From NCBI GenBank assembly GCA_013298375.1, contig JAAFHM010000025.1, forward strand, positions 1 through 19,634: 19,634 bases of DNA, read 5' to 3'. Shown here piece by piece: positions 7,726-14,267 of this stretch. The number at the start of each line of letters is the position of its first letter. Position 1 is the stretch's first letter. The position numbers were made by a program, and so were the translations under genes. Origin of the DNA: Ignavibacteria bacterium (GTDB lineage: Bacteria > Bacteroidota > Ignavibacteria > Kapaibacteriales > UBA4661). Below the pieces are notes generated by a model. That model searched no databases, was not told the DNA's origin, and worked only from the letters and a program-made list of their open reading frames with translations.

Positions 7726-8352
7726 TCAAAATATCTGTTTTTCAATCTGTTCTGCAACCCGCTCTTCAAATTCAATATCTTCATAGAGTTCCGTCAATGG
7801 AACGGTGCAATCCATACTCTGAAGTGTGAGCGATTCCTCAATGGTCGTCATCGCTTGAAAAGCCCATAACGTGCGATCGGGCGGGACGTGAGGATTTTCA
7901 ATGCGGCTATATCGCTCAACCCGCACCATATCTTGCTCCAAAAGCACATACTCCCGAAGACTCGGAATAGTGCGGTAATGGTCGAATTTGCGTGTTCGGT
8001 CGTACTCCTTCGTCGAATCCGACAAAATTTCCATAATAACAACGGGATTGAGTAAGGTATCGAAAGTGTTATCAAGAAATTCGGGCTTGCCGCAGACAAT
8101 GACGATATCGGGATAGCTGTACAGACTGCTTTCAGTCTTGACTCTCAAATCGTTCGCATGAATCGTGCATCCGCGCTCACGTAACTGCTTTCGCAGCCCT
8201 GAAATGATATTGGAGTTGATAACCGTATGCCGAAAACTTGCCCCTGCCATCGTAAAAAGTTCACCCTGAAAATACTCATGCTTCTCGGGCGCAGAACGCT
8301 CGAATGCCAAGTATTCTTGCGGAGTATAGAGATAATTAGGCTGTGCGCTCAT
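7726..8352 (-). CDS. Uma2 family (DUF820) putative restriction-endonuclease-like protein
   Basis: A 208-residue protein of the Uma2/DUF820 family, which has a PD-(D/E)XK nuclease-like fold. Visible family landmarks: 'YTPQEYLAFERSAPEKHEYFQGEL' region near the start, the probable catalytic PD in SYPDIVIVCG, E in VVIMEILSDST, then 'KEYDRTRKFDHYRTIPSLRE' and YVLLEQD. The frame opens with a GTG at 8361 directly after the stop of the fused E1 gene; the ATG at 8352 is an equally good start, so I give that one. It lies between the two E1 genes with 9 bp on one side and 29 bp on the other, so it is co-transcribed with them. Uma2 genes are abundant in cyanobacteria and some other phyla and have no proven function; a role in 2-oxoacid metabolism is not implied by its position. 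Confidence 0.85.
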   Translation of the reverse strand: MSAQPNYLYTPQEYLAFERSAPEKHEYFQGELFTMAGASFRHTVINSNIISGLRKQLRERGCTIHANDLRVKTESSLYSYPDIVIVCGKPEFLDNTFDTLLNPVVIMEILSDSTKEYDRTRKFDHYRTIPSLREYVLLEQDMVRVERYSRIENPHVPPDRTLWAFQAMTTIEESLTLQSMDCTVPLTELYEDIEFEERVAEQIEKQIF

Positions 8353-8361
8353 AAAGATCAC

Positions 8362-10845
8362 TCAATAAAACATCGGAAATTCACGCGGTCTCGCTTCATT
8401 CATAATTTCGTAAGCAGCCATGAAAATATGCTCCACATCGGGCTTTGACCAGAAATTGCCATCTGTGCCGTAGGCGGGGCGATGTTCCTGCCCGGTGAGC
8501 GTACGCGGCTTGGAGTCAAGATGCTTGTAACCGCCTTGCTTTTCGAGAACTTGCTGCATCATGTAGGCAGTGCATCCGCCCGGCACATCTTCGTCCACAA
8601 ACAAAATGCGATTAGTCTTGCGGAGCGATTCCGCAATCAGTCCGTGCCTATCAAATGGCAAAAGGGATTGTACATCTATCACCTCAGCATCAATGCCAGC
8701 ATCGCCAAGCAGTTCTGCTGCACGACTGACAAGGCGCAATGTCGCACCATAGCTCACGATGGTAATATCGTTGCCCGGACGCAAGATCTCTGGCACACCT
8801 AGCGGCAAGGTAAATTCACCAATATTCTCCGGCATTTTTTCCTTCAAGCGATAACCATTCAGCACTTCAATCACCAATGCTGGCTCATCGGAGCGCAAAA
8901 GTGTATTGTAGAAGCCCGCAGCTTGAGTCATGTTGCGCGGCACAAGAACGTGTATGCCTCTGATAAAACTCACAATACCGGACATTGGTGAGCCGGAGTG
9001 CCACACGCCTTCCAAACGATGCCCGCGTGTCCGAATGATAAGCGGCGCTTTCTGACCGCCTTTGGTACGGTATTGCAGCGATGCAAGGTCGTCGGACATA
9101 ATTTGAATTGCATACAAGAGATAATCCAAATACTGAATTTCGGCAATCGGTCGCAAGCCGCGCATGGCAAGACCAATACCTTGCCCAATGATGGTACATT
9201 CGCGTATGCCCGTGTCGGTGACGCGCAAATCGCCATATTTTTTCTGCATCCCCGCAAATGCTTGATTCACGTCGCCCAAATGCCCAACATCTTCACCAAA
9301 GGCGATAATACGCGGATCGCGCTTCAAAGCCGCGTCAAAACACGCATTCAGGACTTCAAAGCCGCTAACATTTGGCGCATCGGCAGCATAACTCGGCGCG
9401 ATAACAGGTGCTTTGAGGGCGGACTCTGCCGAGGTGCTGTACAAATTGCTGCTGTATCTATCGTGATTGATTTCATTTTCCTTGTGCATCCATGCCGTTA
9501 GTTCGAGTTTTGCGGGAATGGCTTCATTGCGCACGGCATACAGCGACCAACTCGCAGCCGACATAACATCGCGGCGCTCTGGATTTTTAATAAGCCGCAA
9601 ACTTTCAATCAATCGCTGAATTTCTGCTGCTGATTCCGGCTTCGCTGCCGCCGCAATACGCTCCAATAACGCCAGCGCTTCGTTTGATTCTCGGCGAATC
9701 GGCTCCATAAATGCCTCAAACGCAAGTTTCCGTGCGCTTTCGGCGGTTGCTTTAGCGTTTTGTTCCAGCGTTTCCAGTTCTTCCGGCGTTGCGAATCCTT
9801 GAGCGACAATCCAATCACGCATTTTCACCAAACAATCATGCTCCCGCTCCCATTCCAAGCGCTCTTTGGACTTGTAGCGCTCATGGCTTCCGCTTGTGGA
9901 ATGCCCTTGCGGCTGCGTAAGTTCGATGACGTGAATAATAGCCGGAATGTGATACTGCCGAGCATCCTGAACCGCCTTCGTATAAACGTCCATGAGCGCC
10001 GAATAATCCCAACCATTAACTTGGTAAATATTAAAGCCGGAATCTCCGCCTTCTTCACGCTGAAAACCCTGCAAAAGCGCATACATATTCTCTTTGGTCA
10101 TTTGGTATTTATTCGGCACAGAAATACCATAGCCATCGTCCCAAATCGAAATAACGGCGGGCGCTTTCAGAACGCCGATAGCATTGACGGCTTCCCAGAA
10201 CATCCCTTCGGCGCAACTCGCATTGCCGATTGTGCCAAAAGCAACCTCATTGCCGCCCTTGGAAAACTGTGCAAATTGCTTCAACTCGTCCAACTCGCGG
10301 TAAAGACGCGATGCGTACGCCAATCCAACCAAACGCGGCATCTGCGCTGCTGTCGGGGAAATATCGGCGGCGGAATTTTTCATTGCCGTTAGTTCCTTCC
10401 AATTTCCATCGGCATCCAAACTGCGCGTCGCAAAGTGGGAGTTCATAGTACGCCCTGCTGTTGCAGGTTCGTGGGCAAGGTCGGCGTGTGCATACAACTG
10501 AGCAAACATTTGCTGAATCGTTGTTTCGCCAATAGACAACATAAAGGTTTGGTCACGGTAGTAGCCAGAGCGAAAATCTCCATTTTGAAAGACCTTCGCT
10601 AGGATAAGCTGCGGTACTTCTTTGCCATCGCCAAAAATCCCAAACTTCGCATTGCCACTTAGTGCTTCGCGTCGCCCCATATAGCTGGCATGGCGGCTCT
10701 CACTGGCAATTTGATAATCACGCAGCACTTCTTCGCGCGTAAAAACGTGCTTGGAAGCCTTATCGGAAGGGGTTTTGGAAGAATGGTGTCCGTTTTTGGA
10801 AGATACGGCAGGTGATTTTTTGGCGGGCGAAAGAGATGGTTTCAT
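8362..10845 (-). CDS. Fused alpha/beta E1 component of a 2-oxoacid (probably branched-chain) dehydrogenase
   Basis: An 827-residue fusion of E1 alpha (about residues 35-440) and E1 beta (about 490-827), a format common in Bacteroidota and relatives. Alpha landmarks: 'YYRDQTFMLSIGETTIQQMF', PTAAQMPRLVGLAYASRLYR, and the loop QGHSTSGSHERYKSKERL. Beta landmarks: the catalytic-Glu region IIAFGEDVGHLGDV, 'TDTGIRECTIIGQGIGLAMRG', 'RTRGHRLEGVWHSGSPM', VSYGATLR and LFVDEDVPGG. The ThDP/Mg motif in the alpha half reads GNA (207-209)-26 residues-DD (236-237) instead of GDG-26-NN: the acidic and amide residues appear exchanged at the same spacing. The first ~30 residues are Ser/Lys-rich and disordered. 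No Shine-Dalgarno precedes the ATG at 10845. It is the first gene of the E1 operon; no E2 or E3 is in view. Confidence 0.92.
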   Translation of the reverse strand: MKPSLSPAKKSPAVSSKNGHHSSKTPSDKASKHVFTREEVLRDYQIASESRHASYMGRREALSGNAKFGIFGDGKEVPQLILAKVFQNGDFRSGYYRDQTFMLSIGETTIQQMFAQLYAHADLAHEPATAGRTMNSHFATRSLDADGNWKELTAMKNSAADISPTAAQMPRLVGLAYASRLYRELDELKQFAQFSKGGNEVAFGTIGNASCAEGMFWEAVNAIGVLKAPAVISIWDDGYGISVPNKYQMTKENMYALLQGFQREEGGDSGFNIYQVNGWDYSALMDVYTKAVQDARQYHIPAIIHVIELTQPQGHSTSGSHERYKSKERLEWEREHDCLVKMRDWIVAQGFATPEELETLEQNAKATAESARKLAFEAFMEPIRRESNEALALLERIAAAAKPESAAEIQRLIESLRLIKNPERRDVMSAASWSLYAVRNEAIPAKLELTAWMHKENEINHDRYSSNLYSTSAESALKAPVIAPSYAADAPNVSGFEVLNACFDAALKRDPRIIAFGEDVGHLGDVNQAFAGMQKKYGDLRVTDTGIRECTIIGQGIGLAMRGLRPIAEIQYLDYLLYAIQIMSDDLASLQYRTKGGQKAPLIIRTRGHRLEGVWHSGSPMSGIVSFIRGIHVLVPRNMTQAAGFYNTLLRSDEPALVIEVLNGYRLKEKMPENIGEFTLPLGVPEILRPGNDITIVSYGATLRLVSRAAELLGDAGIDAEVIDVQSLLPFDRHGLIAESLRKTNRILFVDEDVPGGCTAYMMQQVLEKQGGYKHLDSKPRTLTGQEHRPAYGTDGNFWSKPDVEHIFMAAYEIMNEARPREFPMFY

Positions 10846-11114
10846 AGACGTGACCGGTTCAAAAAGATGGTTAGACCAATGACGTTTCGCACCATGCTAC
10901 TGCCGAAGAACAGCGCACGGATACAGCACCGCAAACTACGACGTTCTCAGGATATAGCCAAACTTTCGTTCTAAGAAAGGGTAAAAATTCCGGCTAAAGC
11001 GGAAACTTGGCGAAGCAGATAGAATTTTCGTGTGCTGTTTGAAAAATTTTACCAATATTAGTAATCGGCTAATGAAATGCTATTCACCAAGGCACGTCCG
11101 TATTGTTCCCCACT
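10846..11114. other. Divergent intergenic region between the E1 operon and the response regulator
   Basis: 269 bp without a gene, presumably holding promoters for both directions. I found no full TTTG/TAnnTTTG site on either strand. Small dyads are present: CTTTC/GAAAG and TTCCG/CGGAA hairpins near 10970-11012, a GGTAAAA...TTTTACC pair at about 10979-11053, and ATTAG-N7-CTAAT at 11057-11073. None has a T tract typical of a terminator. Confidence 0.5.
11057..11073. promoter_or_regulatory. Short palindrome upstream of the response regulator
   Basis: ATTAG-N7-CTAAT, 42 bp before the response regulator ATG. A 5-bp dyad could be an operator for autoregulation by the LuxR-type protein it precedes, but it is short and could be chance. 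Confidence 0.2.
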
Positions 11115-11732
11115 ATGAAGCGCGTAGTTATTTGCGACGACCACGATTTAGTGACCCATCTTCTCGAAACATGGCTTACGCTTGATAAAAACTTAGAGGT
11201 TATCGGGACGTTTAATCGCGGTTTGGATGTGATAAACGCTCTCCCCACGCTGCAAGCCGACATTTTGATTCAAGATTTACAACTGCCCGATATTAGCGGC
11301 GTAGAAGTTATTCAGCGCCTTCGCGAGGCAGGCATGACCATGAGGATTTACGCCATCACCGGACGGGCAGATTTAGCGCGTGCCGCATTGGAAGCTGGCG
11401 CAAGCGGCTGTATGCTCAAAGATGAAAGTCCGGAAGAGTTGTTGCGGGCTATTCGTTCGGACTTGCAAACCAGTATTTGGCTCAGTCCCATGCTTGCCGG
11501 ACATTTTTTCAACGCTACGCAAGCCCGAACCGACTTCAAACTCACCAACAGCGAAATCTCCATTTTAAGCCATCTCAACAAAACAAACGCCGAAATTGCG
11601 GAACTTCTCATGCTTTCGGAGGGGCGTGTTCGCAACGTTGCCAGCACGATTTATCAAAAACTCGGCGTTGAGACCCGCGAAGAAGCCATGCAATGGGCGC
11701 GGACTGTTCTTCTTATGAATTACGATTCGTGA
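11115..11732 (+). CDS. NarL/FixJ-family response regulator
   Basis: A 205-residue two-domain regulator. The receiver domain (1-~120) has the acidic pair D8/D9 (ICDDHD), the phospho-acceptor D54 (LIQDLQLPD), T82 and K102 (CMLKDESP). The C-terminal LuxR-type helix-turn-helix (about 140-200) reads 'LTNSEISILSHLNKTNAEIAELLMLSEGRVRNVAS' before IYQKLGV. I chose the ATG at 11115 because MKRVVICDDHD is the normal receiver opening; the frame is open to a TTG at 11103. No Shine-Dalgarno was seen. It is an orphan: no sensor kinase is adjacent, and the gene is transcribed away from the E1 operon. What it controls cannot be read from the sequence. Confidence 0.92.
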   Translation: MKRVVICDDHDLVTHLLETWLTLDKNLEVIGTFNRGLDVINALPTLQADILIQDLQLPDISGVEVIQRLREAGMTMRIYAITGRADLARAALEAGASGCMLKDESPEELLRAIRSDLQTSIWLSPMLAGHFFNATQARTDFKLTNSEISILSHLNKTNAEIAELLMLSEGRVRNVASTIYQKLGVETREEAMQWARTVLLMNYDS

Positions 11733-11740
11733 AAAATTTT

Positions 11741-11748
11741 GATGTATG
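11741..11748 (+). repeat. Left copy of 8-bp direct repeat (target-site duplication)
   Basis: GATGTATG, 8 bases after the response regulator stop and directly abutting the left terminal inverted repeat of the element at 11749-11902. The identical octamer abuts the right end. Confidence 0.8.
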
Positions 11749-11902
11749 GTAACGGTCAGGTGTCTCCTTCCGACGGCTGAGGAGTGCGAGAACGCTGCCG
11801 CCCCGGAAGGTTTGCCCGGTACTGTTTTTTTTGAAGTAGTTCCGGGAAATCCGTTCTACGCTTAGGAAAGCGTAGGACGGACAAGCGCACCTGACCAGTT
11901 AC
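11749..11902. mobile_element. 154-bp MITE-like non-autonomous element, IS66-type ends
   Basis: Terminal inverted repeats: left end GTAACGGTCAGGTG (11749-11762), right end (read inward) GTAACTGGTCAGGTG (11902-11888), identical apart from one extra T. Both ends abut the same 8-bp direct repeat, GATGTATG. Ends starting GTAA with 8-bp duplications are a known signature of the IS66 family, so an IS66-type transposase may mobilise it in trans; this assignment is from memory of the family. There is no plausible gene inside. The interior is three successive stem-loops: CCTTCC/GGAAGG (11766-11810) enclosing CGGC/GCCG and GCG/CGC; CCCGG/CCGGG (11815-11846); and CCGT-t-CTACGCTT/AAGCGTAG-g-ACGG (11851-11880). 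With the ends paired it would form a four-way junction. A structured RNA is the alternative reading, but that would not explain the direct repeat. Confidence 0.75.
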
Positions 11903-11910
11903 GATGTATG
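11903..11910 (+). repeat. Right copy of 8-bp direct repeat (target-site duplication)
   Basis: GATGTATG, identical to 11741-11748 and directly abutting the right terminal inverted repeat. It lies just before the A-rich flank of the rpsP terminator. Confidence 0.8.
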
Positions 11911-11917
11911 AAAAAAG

Positions 11918-11961
11918 AAAGCCTTGCTTAAAGCGTATTACACGCAATTAAGCAAGGCTTT
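11918..11961. terminator. Bidirectional Rho-independent terminator (rpsP and plus-strand side)
   Basis: A 13-bp perfect stem AAGCCTTGCTTAA/TTAAGCAAGGCTT (11919-11931 and 11948-11960), extended by an inner GCGT/ACGC pair. It is flanked by A-rich DNA on the left and TTTTT on the right, so it can act in both directions: it ends rpsP (minus) and transcripts coming from the response regulator and the MITE-like element (plus). Confidence 0.88.
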
Positions 11962-11977
11962 TTCTCTACTGATTTTT

Positions 11978-12517
11978 TTATTCAGCAGCAGGCGCTTCAG
12001 GAGCAGGGGCAGCTTCGGCGGCAGCTTTTGCGGCAGCTTCGGCGGCTTTTGCTTCAGCTGCAGCTTTCACTGCGGCTTCTTTTGCCGCAATTTCCGCAGC
12101 TTTTGCATCTTCTACGGCTTTGCGTTCTGCTTCAATAGCAGATTTTTTCTTTTTGCTGAGTCTTGTTTGGCGCTTTGCAGCGATGCGGTCAAGACGCTTT
12201 GCAACGGTTTCTTGGTGTTGCGTGAGCGCCTCAGCGATTTCTTGCGTTGTTTTGCCTTTGCGCTCCAAATGGAGTTGAAGCATAACGCCATTATGGCTCA
12301 AGATTGAGCGAAGAACATCGGTCGGCTGCGCACCAGCTTTGAGCCAGTACAAAGCGCGAGTATTGTCCAAAATAACTTTCGATGGGAAGCCAACGGGATT
12401 ATATTGACCGATACGCTCCAAGAACGCACCGTCACGGGTTTTGCGGCTGTCCATTGCGACAATATCGTAAATGGGCGCTTGCTTGCGACCACGACGACGA
12501 AGACGAAGTTTAACCAT
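11978..12517 (-). CDS. rpsP: 30S ribosomal protein S16 with long Ala/Lys-rich C-terminal extension
   Basis: A 179-residue S16. The first ~85 residues are the conserved protein (MVKLRLRRRGRKQAPIYDIV, 'DSRKTRDGAFLERIGQYNP', YWLKAGAQPTD), normally the whole of S16. The remaining ~90 residues are a tail: a basic part (AKRLDRIAAKRQTRLSKKKK) followed by Ala/Glu/Lys heptad-like helix and an APAPEAPAAE end. Such extensions occur in Bacteroidota S16. The frame is open upstream to a TTG at 12580, but the canonical MVKLRL start at 12517, with GGA 4-5 bases upstream, is clearly right. It follows ffh by 126 bp and is closed by the terminator at 11918-11961; rimM and trmD do not follow. Confidence 0.95.
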   Translation of the reverse strand: MVKLRLRRRGRKQAPIYDIVAMDSRKTRDGAFLERIGQYNPVGFPSKVILDNTRALYWLKAGAQPTDVLRSILSHNGVMLQLHLERKGKTTQEIAEALTQHQETVAKRLDRIAAKRQTRLSKKKKSAIEAERKAVEDAKAAEIAAKEAAVKAAAEAKAAEAAAKAAAEAAPAPEAPAAE

Positions 12518-12541
12518 TGTTCCAATGAGGTTAAGAGTGAG

Positions 12542-12563
12542 AAAAAAAAAGATAAAATATCTT
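12542..12563 (-). terminator. Weak terminator-like hairpin between ffh and rpsP
   Basis: On the minus strand AAGATA-TTT-TATCTT followed by a run of Ts, 25 bp before the rpsP start. The 6-bp stem is almost all A/T, so it is at best a partial terminator or attenuator that tunes readthrough from ffh into rpsP. Confidence 0.3.
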
Positions 12564-12643
12564 AACGTTTTCGCCCACAAAACACGTATTTATGCGGGCT
12601 GGGAACGATTTTTCGAGAGAATTTCTTGAGTGTAGCCAGAGTT

Positions 12644-14026
12644 TTATCGGCGGAAACCTCTGGGTTGCTGTGGCGGCATCATACCTGGTGCGCCGCCGCC
12701 TGCTCCCATGAGTCCTTTGAGGGCATTCATCTTGCCACCCCCACCTTTGGTCAGTTGTTTCATCATTTTTTGCATATCCTCAAACTGCTTGAGCATACGA
12801 TTCACGTCTTGGATGCTGGAACCGCTTCCCATCGCAATACGCTTGCGGCGCGAACCGTTGACAATTTTTGGCTGCTTACGTTCTTGCTTGGTCATCGAAT
12901 AGATAATAGCTTCAACCTTACCAATCGCTTTTTCGTCTATTTGCACGTTGCGAAGCGCTTTGTCCATACCGGGAAGCATACCCAGCAAATCACGCAGTGA
13001 CCCCATTTTTTTCATCTGTTGAAGCTGCTCCAAGAAGTCGTTCAAATCAAATTCGTTTTTGAGGATTTTCTGCTCTAATTTTTTCGCTTGGTCTTCGTCA
13101 AATTCGGATTGAGCGCGTTCCACAAGGGTCAAAATATCACCCATGCCCAAAATCCGCGACGCTATACGGTCAGGATAAAACGCCTCCAGATTGTCAAGTT
13201 TTTCGCCCGTACTGATGAATTTAATCGGCTTTTCGACCACGGCGCGAATCGAAAGCGCCGCACCACCACGAGTGTCGCCGTCCATTTTCGTTAGCACAAC
13301 ACCATTAAAAGCGAGGCGCTCATTGAAAGCCTTTGCGGTATTCACGGCATCCTGCCCGGTCATAGAATCGCAGACAAACAAGATTTCGTGAGGCTTAACG
13401 GCATTTTTGATATTTTCCGCCTCTTGCATCATCTCTTCATCAATGCTTAGACGACCAGCCGTGTCGATAATCACGACATCGCGGGCGTAGCGTTTCGCAT
13501 AATCAACGGCTTCTTTTGCAAGATCAACGGGATTTTTTCCTTCTACGGCATAAACCGGAATCGTAATCTGCTGCGCAAGCACTTTTAACTGCTCCACAGC
13601 CGCCGGACGGTAAATATCACCCGCGACCAAAAGCGGTTGTTTGCCCTGCTTTTTCAAATGCCGCGCTAATTTTCCGCAAAACGTCGTTTTCCCCGAACCC
13701 TGTAAGCCCGTAACCATAATAATCGTTGGCGGCTGCGACGACATCGTAACTGCCGAGCGCGTACTGCCCATGAGAGAAATCATCTCATCGTTGATAATTT
13801 TCACAATGAGTTGCCCGGGCGTGAGCTTACCTTGTACTTCTTGTCCAAGCGCCTTCACTTTCACGTCTTCGATAAACTTTTTTGCAACGTGGAAATTCAC
13901 GTCTGCATCTAAGAGGGCATTGCGAACCTCCTGCAAAGCCTCTTCGATATTTTCTTCGGTAATTTTTGCTTGCCCGCGAATATGCTTAATTGCAGATTCA
14001 ATGCGTGTTTGTAGATTCTCAAACAT
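12644..14026 (-). CDS. ffh: Signal recognition particle GTPase Ffh (SRP54)
   Basis: A 460-residue Ffh, which binds signal peptides of nascent membrane proteins together with the SRP RNA and docks on FtsY. N domain at 1-~90, GTPase (G) domain with P-loop GLQGSGKTT (107-115), DTAGR (188-192) and TKMDGDTRGG (246-255), then the Met-rich M domain from about 300 ('LGMGDILTLVERAQ', 'GSLRDLLGMLPGM', the RNA-binding 'NGSRRKRIAMGSGSSIQDVN', MLKQFEDMQKMMKQL). The length is normal, ending in a Gly/Met/Pro-rich tail (GGGAPGMMPPQQPRGFRR). Start ATG at 14026 with GGAAG just upstream. It has its own near-consensus promoter and heads the ffh-rpsP pair. No SRP RNA was recognised nearby. Confidence 0.97.
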   Translation of the reverse strand: MFENLQTRIESAIKHIRGQAKITEENIEEALQEVRNALLDADVNFHVAKKFIEDVKVKALGQEVQGKLTPGQLIVKIINDEMISLMGSTRSAVTMSSQPPTIIMVTGLQGSGKTTFCGKLARHLKKQGKQPLLVAGDIYRPAAVEQLKVLAQQITIPVYAVEGKNPVDLAKEAVDYAKRYARDVVIIDTAGRLSIDEEMMQEAENIKNAVKPHEILFVCDSMTGQDAVNTAKAFNERLAFNGVVLTKMDGDTRGGAALSIRAVVEKPIKFISTGEKLDNLEAFYPDRIASRILGMGDILTLVERAQSEFDEDQAKKLEQKILKNEFDLNDFLEQLQQMKKMGSLRDLLGMLPGMDKALRNVQIDEKAIGKVEAIIYSMTKQERKQPKIVNGSRRKRIAMGSGSSIQDVNRMLKQFEDMQKMMKQLTKGGGGKMNALKGLMGAGGGAPGMMPPQQPRGFRR

Positions 14027-14059
14027 GGACTTCCGATAGTAGAGCGCGTGAACGGCGTT

Positions 14060-14089
14060 AAAAAAAAGGTCGTGCTTTTGAGAGCGACC
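14060..14089 (-). terminator. Intrinsic-terminator-like hairpin in the ffh leader
   Basis: On the minus strand GGTCGCT-ctcaaa-AGC-ac-GACC (14089-14068, a 7-bp stem with a 2-base bulge) followed by eight Ts (14067-14060), 34 bp before the ffh ATG. No minus-strand gene ends here; the nearest one upstream (yceI) has its own terminator at about 14920. It lies only about 15 bp after the predicted ffh transcript start, so it is either an attenuator or a leftover terminator of a lost gene. Confidence 0.55.
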
Positions 14090-14109
14090 GAAATTTTTGC
14101 GAAAGACTG

Positions 14110-14141
14110 CTAATATACGGAGTTATTGTGAACGAGCCAAA
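14110..14141 (-). promoter_or_regulatory. Near-consensus Bacteroidota-type promoter of ffh
   Basis: On the minus strand TTTG (14138-14141), 20 bases, then TATATTAG (14110-14117), one base off TAnnTTTG. The predicted transcript start is near 14103, about 77 bases before the ffh ATG and upstream of the leader hairpin. A second isolated -7-like TAAATTTG sits at 14169-14176 without a matching -33 element. Confidence 0.5.
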
Positions 14142-14267
14142 ACTTTTCCACAAGGGGAAACAAGGAGTCAAATTTACCTTTTTGCCTTTGCCGTGAAGTA
14201 GCCCATAGTCCTTTGACAATCAGACCAAATACTTTCGACATTTCTCCGCATTATTGCCAAAATGATG

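Noticed and set aside
11749..11902. Reading the hairpin-rich segment as a riboswitch, 6S RNA or SRP RNA
   Set aside because: I could match no conserved core of cobalamin, TPP, SAM, FMN or c-di-GMP riboswitches, no SRP GGAAG/AGCAG loop and no single long 6S rod. The flanking 8-bp direct repeat is better explained by transposition.
11756..11947. Minus-strand 63-codon open frame over the MITE-like element
   Set aside because: It runs through the inverted repeats, hairpins and the rpsP terminator, has no ribosome site and no protein-like pattern.
12542..12563. Strong terminator separating ffh from rpsP
   Set aside because: The stem is only 6 bp and nearly all A/T; kept as a weak element only, so the two genes are probably at least partly co-transcribed.
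12517..12580. Extended N-terminus of S16 starting with TTG at 12580
   Set aside because: The extension is hydrophobic and unconserved and covers the T-rich hairpin; canonical S16 begins MVKLRLRRRG.
14027..14180. Possible 4.5S/SRP RNA gene beside ffh
   Set aside because: The predicted transcript is short and lacks the conserved SRP domain IV loop; only a terminator-like hairpin is supported.
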